NCBI GenBank assembly: GCA_964650695.1 | Contig: CAZYVA010000065.1 | Span: 1 to 10,204, forward strand | Length of the DNA stretch: 10,204 bases | Direction of reading: 5' to 3' | Origin: CAZYVA01 sp964650695 | GTDB lineage: Bacteria; Bacillota; Clostridia; Lachnospirales; Lachnospiraceae | Shown: positions 6,681-10,204 of the stretch, piece after piece | Layout of the letters: every line of letters starts with the position of its first letter | Numbering within the stretch: position 1 is the first letter of the stretch | Position numbers and translations under genes: made by a program | Notes under the pieces: generated by a model | What the model was told of the DNA's origin: nothing | The model's input: only the letters and a program-made list of their open reading frames with translations | Databases searched by the model: none

Positions 6681-7706
6681 TTATTCGTAATCTGCCACGT
6701 TGTCCGCATCGATCCATGTATTGTCCGTGATGATTGTGTTTGTATCGAGAGTCCCGCCGTCAATCAAAGTCACTGCTGCTTCGATTGCATTGGAAGCCAT
6801 CATACCGCCGTTCTGGGATACTGTGCCTGTGATCCTGCCGTCATTGATTGCTTCAAAACCGTCCGGGGTTCCGTCCACGCCGGTGATAACGATTCCGCTG
6901 TTTGCGCCTGCTGCGTTCCCAGCGCCTACCGCCATGCCGTCATTTTCGCATACGATTGCGTCCAGGTCGTATGCAGATAACCAGCTTTCCACCGTTGACT
7001 GCGCACTTGCCGTATCCCACTCGCAGTCTGCCGGCTCTACGACCTGCACCATGTCTGGATAGTCCGCCAGAACGTTCTCATAGCCTTCCATCCTCTGGAG
7101 TCCGCCGGAATCCCCGGAAGGACCGGTCAGGATCGCGATATTGCCTTTGCCGTCCAAAAGGTCCGCCACATTCTGCATCTCTGTCTCGCCCGCCGTCACA
7201 TTGTCGCCGCAGCAAAGCGCGGAAATACCATAGTCTTCCCAATCCGTACATGCGGAGATAACATTGATCACGACCACACCTGCGTCCGCAGCATCTTTCG
7301 CCGCTGCTCCAAGACCGTCCGGATCTACGGGCTCGAACAGGATGGCATCATAGCCTTCGGATACACACTGCTCGATCTGGCTGATCTGTGTTGCCGCATC
7401 CTGGTCAGCGCTGAGGATGGTAAGGTCAACCTCTTTCCCGTCCGCCTTCAACTCGTCTGCCTTTGCTTCTGCCGCTTCGGTCACGGCAATCTGGAATGCA
7501 TTTGTCTGATGCTGCTGGATCAGGGCGATTTTATAAGAGCCACCGCCGGATTCCGCTGAATCCGCAGATTCATCCGCCGTATCCGTACTCTCTTCCGCCG
7601 AATCGCTGCTGCTTTCGTCCGATGAGGACGTGCTGCATCCTACAAGCATCCCTGTGAGCAAAGCGCCCACGCCAAGCAAAGCAATAAACTTCCTTACCTT
7701 TTTCAT
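6681..7706 (-). CDS. Lipoprotein sugar-binding protein of a CUT2-type ABC importer (RbsB-like)
   Basis: This 341-residue protein is the extracellular solute receptor of the importer. A signal peptide (MKKVRKFIALLG and a hydrophobic core) ends in the lipobox LVGC with lipidated Cys24. A Ser/Asp/Glu-rich spacer (25-55) is followed by a periplasmic-binding-protein type I fold: YKIALIQQHQTNAFQ (58-72), ILFEPVDPDGLG (122-133), AILTGPSGDSGGLQRMEGY (191-209), CENDGMAVGAG (253-263) and TGVDGTPDGFEAINDG (275-290). Several ligand contacts known in ribose-binding protein differ (the LDRQ region reads VISACT), so ribose is not supported and the ligand is unknown. Six cysteines (114, 153, 165, 166, 228, 253) follow the lipobox, unusual for a surface protein. 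AGGAGG (7713-7718) lies 6 bases before the ATG. It is the third importer gene, after ATPase and permease. Confidence 0.92.
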   Translation of the reverse strand: MKKVRKFIALLGVGALLTGMLVGCSTSSSDESSSDSAEESTDTADESADSAESGGGSYKIALIQQHQTNAFQIAVTEAAEAKADELKADGKEVDLTILSADQDAATQISQIEQCVSEGYDAILFEPVDPDGLGAAAKDAADAGVVVINVISACTDWEDYGISALCCGDNVTAGETEMQNVADLLDGKGNIAILTGPSGDSGGLQRMEGYENVLADYPDMVQVVEPADCEWDTASAQSTVESWLSAYDLDAIVCENDGMAVGAGNAAGANSGIVITGVDGTPDGFEAINDGRITGTVSQNGGMMASNAIEAAVTLIDGGTLDTNTIITDNTWIDADNVADYE

Positions 7707-7755
7707 ATTGAACCTCCTTTAAAAATTGATAAATGTTTTTATGTAATGGGAATGT

Positions 7756-8712
7756 TTAATTTTTATTGCTTTTTCCCTTTACATCAATGAGTACCGCAAG
7801 GACAATGATCAGGCCCTTCACGATCTTCTGCCAATGGGAGGAGACGCCCAGGATATCCAGGCCGTTTGCGATGACCGTGATCAAAAGGGCGCCTACGACA
7901 ACCCCCCACGGTTTCCCAACGCCGCCCGACATGGAAACGCCGCCTACTACGCAGGCCGTGATTGCGTCCATCTCATAGCTTTCCGCCGCAGTCGGCTGCC
8001 CAATCGTGACACGGGACGTCATCAAAAACCCACAGAAGCCTGCCAAAAGCCCTGCAATCGCGAATGTAGAGACGCGGATGAATGTCGTATTGATGCCAGC
8101 GACCCTCGCTGCCAGCACGTTCCCGCCGCAGGCATATACCCGGCGTCCATATACCGTCTTGGACAGCACAAAGGAACAGATAATGATTACGATCACTAAA
8201 AATACAGCCAGCATTGGAATGCCCAGGATAGAGGTCGCGGCGACCGCCCGGTACGCCTCGCTGATCCCCGTCACCGGCTTCCCGTTACAGATCAACAACG
8301 CCAGGCCCCGTACAGCGGTCATCGTCCCCAGCGTCATGATGAAGGGAGGAAGGTTGCCGACCGCGACACCGACGCCATTGGCGATCCCTACCAAAAGGCC
8401 GGCAACCATCGCCACAACAAGCGGCACAACCAAAGGATAGTTCCCCTGCCCCAGAAGCGCGGCAAGGATTCCCGCAAACGCTACCGTAGACCCGACGGAC
8501 ATATCAAACCCGCCCGAAATAATGACGAACATCATCCCGAAAGAAAGGATCCCATTGATGGATGCCTGTTTCAAAATATTCACAAGGTTGCTGGGCTGGA
8601 TAAAACTGGGCTTCAGGCAAGTCAAACCAACCACAAGCACGATAAATATAACAAAAATAAAATATTCACTGATCAGAGCCTTTACATCTTTCTTTTGTGT
8701 CATTTCTTTCAT
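7756..8712 (-). CDS. RbsC-like permease of a CUT2-type sugar ABC importer
   Basis: This 318-residue membrane protein is the pore of the importer and probably works as a homodimer. It has the family length and motifs: SGGFDMSVGSTVAFAGIL (66-83), LPPFIMTLGTMTAVRGLALL (121-140), ICNGKPV (141-147), and near the C-terminus YEMDAITACVVGGVSMSGG, the cytoplasmic coupling loop that contacts the ATPase, followed by GVSSHWQKIVKGLIIVLAVL. Many hydrophobic helices are evident. GGAGG (8717-8721) is only 4 bases before the ATG at 8712; an in-frame ATG at 8703 is 9 bases from the adjoining GGGGAG, so the true start could be three residues shorter. It follows the ATPase gene by 11 bases and precedes the binding protein by 49 bases, consistent with one operon. 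Confidence 0.93.
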   Translation of the reverse strand: MKEMTQKKDVKALISEYFIFVIFIVLVVGLTCLKPSFIQPSNLVNILKQASINGILSFGMMFVIISGGFDMSVGSTVAFAGILAALLGQGNYPLVVPLVVAMVAGLLVGIANGVGVAVGNLPPFIMTLGTMTAVRGLALLICNGKPVTGISEAYRAVAATSILGIPMLAVFLVIVIIICSFVLSKTVYGRRVYACGGNVLAARVAGINTTFIRVSTFAIAGLLAGFCGFLMTSRVTIGQPTAAESYEMDAITACVVGGVSMSGGVGKPWGVVVGALLITVIANGLDILGVSSHWQKIVKGLIIVLAVLIDVKGKSNKN

Positions 8713-8723
8713 CTCCCCTCCGC

Positions 8724-10204
8724 TTACACTTCAATCGCTGAAGCAAGCGTCATGATCTTCTCCTGCGAAAAGTCTTTCCGGGCAACCTCGCCGGAAAGAA
8801 CGCCCTCGGACATGACCGCTATCCTGTCGCAGACCCCCATCAATTCAGGAATCTCCGATGAGATCATGATCACTGCTTTTCCCTGCTGTACAAGGTTTCC
8901 GATCAACAGATAGATATCCCGCTTGGCGCCTACGTCGATCCCACGCGTAGGCTCGTCCAGGATTATGATATCCGGGTCATTCAGAAGCCATTTTCCAATT
9001 ACCACTTTCTGCTGGTTCCCACCCGAAAGGTTCCCTACGATCTGATCCCCGGATGGCGTTTTGATATTCAGCTTTTCAATATATTCCTGGGAAGCGTTCC
9101 GCGCTTTTGTTTTGCTGTACAATCCATTCTGAAGGAGTTTACGGATCGCCACCATCGCAATGTTGTCATTGACCGTGCCGCTTAAGTTCAGCCCGGTCAG
9201 CTTCCGGTCCTCGGTAATCAGCGCGACGCCATGCCGGATGATGTCCTGCGGGGCATGGATGCTGATTTTCTGCCCACGCACATAAACTTCACCCTCGGAA
9301 ATCTTGTGCATCCCGAAAATCCCTTCCACCAACTCGCTCCGCCCTGCCCCGACGAGTCCCCCGATCCCCAGGATCTCGCCGCTTTTGACGGCAATGCTTA
9401 CATCCTTTACCTTGTTATCGCTCCGGGAGATGTGCTTCGCCTCGAAAACCACGTCTCCAATCTCTGCTTCCAGCTTTGGGAATACATCTGTGATCTCACG
9501 CCCTACCATCATTTTGATAAGCTGCGCTTCGTTTAAATTTTTTTTGTCGTCCGAACCGATATACTGCCCGTCCCGGTATACGCTGATCCTGTCGCAGATG
9601 GAAAAAATCTCTTCCATCCGGTGGGAAATATAGATGATGGCGACCCCTTTTTCCTTCAGCCTCCGGATATGCCCGAATAAAAGATCTACCTCCCGTTCCG
9701 TGATGGCCGCTGTCGGCTCGTCCATGACGATCACCTTTGCGTTCACAGAAATCGCCTTGATGATTTCAATCAACTGGCACTGCGCCACGGTCAGGTTCCT
9801 CAGTAATTCCATCGGGGACACATGAAGGCCGCATTCCTGGATCAGTTTTTTGGATTCCTCAATCTCGGCCTTTTTATCTACCAGGCCGTTTTTACGGATT
9901 TCTCTGCCGACAAAAATATTCTCGTATACCGTCATGTCCAGGATCGGATTCAGTTCCTGGTGGATCATCGCTACACCCGTGTCCATGGCTTCCTTGGGGT
10001 TGGAAACTTTATACGGCTCCCCGTTAAACAGGATCTCACCACCTTCATCTTTCGTGTAAATGCCCATCAAAATCTTCATCAGCGTGGATTTTCCCGCCCC
10101 GTTTTCTCCCATGAGCGCGTGGACCTCCCCCGGCTTCACCTGTAGCTGTACATGATCAAGCGCTTTCACTCCTGGGAAGGTCTTGCTGATATCTTTCATT
10201 TCCA
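8724..10204 (-). CDS. RbsA-like sugar ABC importer ATPase, start outside window
   Basis: This double ATP-binding protein powers the importer. Visible residues are numbered from the first in-frame Met (10199): half 1 has Walker A GENGAGKST (31-39), Q loop near IHQELNP (79-85), signature LTVAQ (136-140), Walker B VIVMDEPTAAI (157-167) and His193. Half 2 has the altered Walker A GLVGAGRSEL typical of RbsA (281-290), ITEDRKLTGL (328-337), signature LSGGNQQK (391-398) and Walker B IIILDEPTRGIDVGAK (411-426). All catalytic residues of half 1 look intact, so it is the active ATPase of the cluster. The reading frame continues past 10199 with a Glu codon and a partial codon ending TG, matching the usual LEMKxISKTFPG start of RbsA, so the real start lies a few codons beyond the window edge. 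Substrate is a monosaccharide of unknown identity. Confidence 0.95.
   Translation of the reverse strand, partial: EMKDISKTFPGVKALDHVQLQVKPGEVHALMGENGAGKSTLMKILMGIYTKDEGGEILFNGEPYKVSNPKEAMDTGVAMIHQELNPILDMTVYENIFVGREIRKNGLVDKKAEIEESKKLIQECGLHVSPMELLRNLTVAQCQLIEIIKAISVNAKVIVMDEPTAAITEREVDLLFGHIRRLKEKGVAIIYISHRMEEIFSICDRISVYRDGQYIGSDDKKNLNEAQLIKMMVGREITDVFPKLEAEIGDVVFEAKHISRSDNKVKDVSIAVKSGEILGIGGLVGAGRSELVEGIFGMHKISEGEVYVRGQKISIHAPQDIIRHGVALITEDRKLTGLNLSGTVNDNIAMVAIRKLLQNGLYSKTKARNASQEYIEKLNIKTPSGDQIVGNLSGGNQQKVVIGKWLLNDPDIIILDEPTRGIDVGAKRDIYLLIGNLVQQGKAVIMISSEIPELMGVCDRIAVMSEGVLSGEVARKDFSQEKIMTLASAIEV

Noticed and set aside
8724..10204. Loss of Walker A Lys in the second half of the active RbsA as an anomaly
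   Set aside because: The GLVGAGRSEL form is normal in RbsA/MglA-type ATPases.
1..10204. CRISPR arrays, tRNA/rRNA genes, insertion sequences, phage genes
   Set aside because: No regularly spaced repeats, transposase or integrase motifs, or structured RNA signatures were found on either strand.

Overview
The window looks like a chromosomal segment of a Gram-positive Clostridia member, most likely Lachnospiraceae-like. The support is AGGAGG-type ribosome binding sites, a lipoprotein sugar-binding protein with a Ser/Asp/Glu-rich spacer, a YesM/YesN-type two-component system, and overall protein style. No rRNA, tRNA, CRISPR array, transposase or integrase is visible, so the taxonomic call is inference. 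Gene density is very high and no gap exceeds 300 bases.

Left part (1-1171): a divergent pair. On the minus strand is a flavodoxin-fold NAD(P)H/FMN reductase with an altered cysteine motif. On the plus strand is an HxlR/YodB-type winged-helix regulator. The roughly 200-base space between them holds two overlapping, oppositely oriented sigma-A-type promoters and an imperfect palindrome that overlaps the reductase -35. The regulator has Cys5 and Cys102, close to the positions of the disulfide-forming cysteines of Bacillus YodB, which suggests a thiol/quinone redox switch.

Right part (1119-10204): seven genes, all on the minus strand, transcribed from the right edge leftward. First come an RbsA-like double ATPase (cut by the window edge), an RbsC-like permease and an RbsB-like lipoprotein binding protein, which together form a CUT2-type monosaccharide ABC importer. 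After a 132-base gap with a long hairpin come four tightly packed or overlapping genes: a YesN-type AraC response regulator, a YesM-type kinase with no membrane or extracellular part, a 498-residue RbsA homologue that has lost nearly all ATPase catalytic residues in both halves, and a classical membrane histidine kinase whose partner response regulator is not in the window.

The most notable item is the catalytically dead RbsA paralogue. It is intact, full length and colinear with the real RbsA encoded in the same cluster, and it sits between two kinase genes. A reasonable hypothesis is that it docks on the sugar permease, or on a kinase, and reports transporter state to the sensor-less YesM-type kinase, which then controls the YesN regulator and the importer operon. 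This is inference; the degeneration itself is read directly from the sequence.
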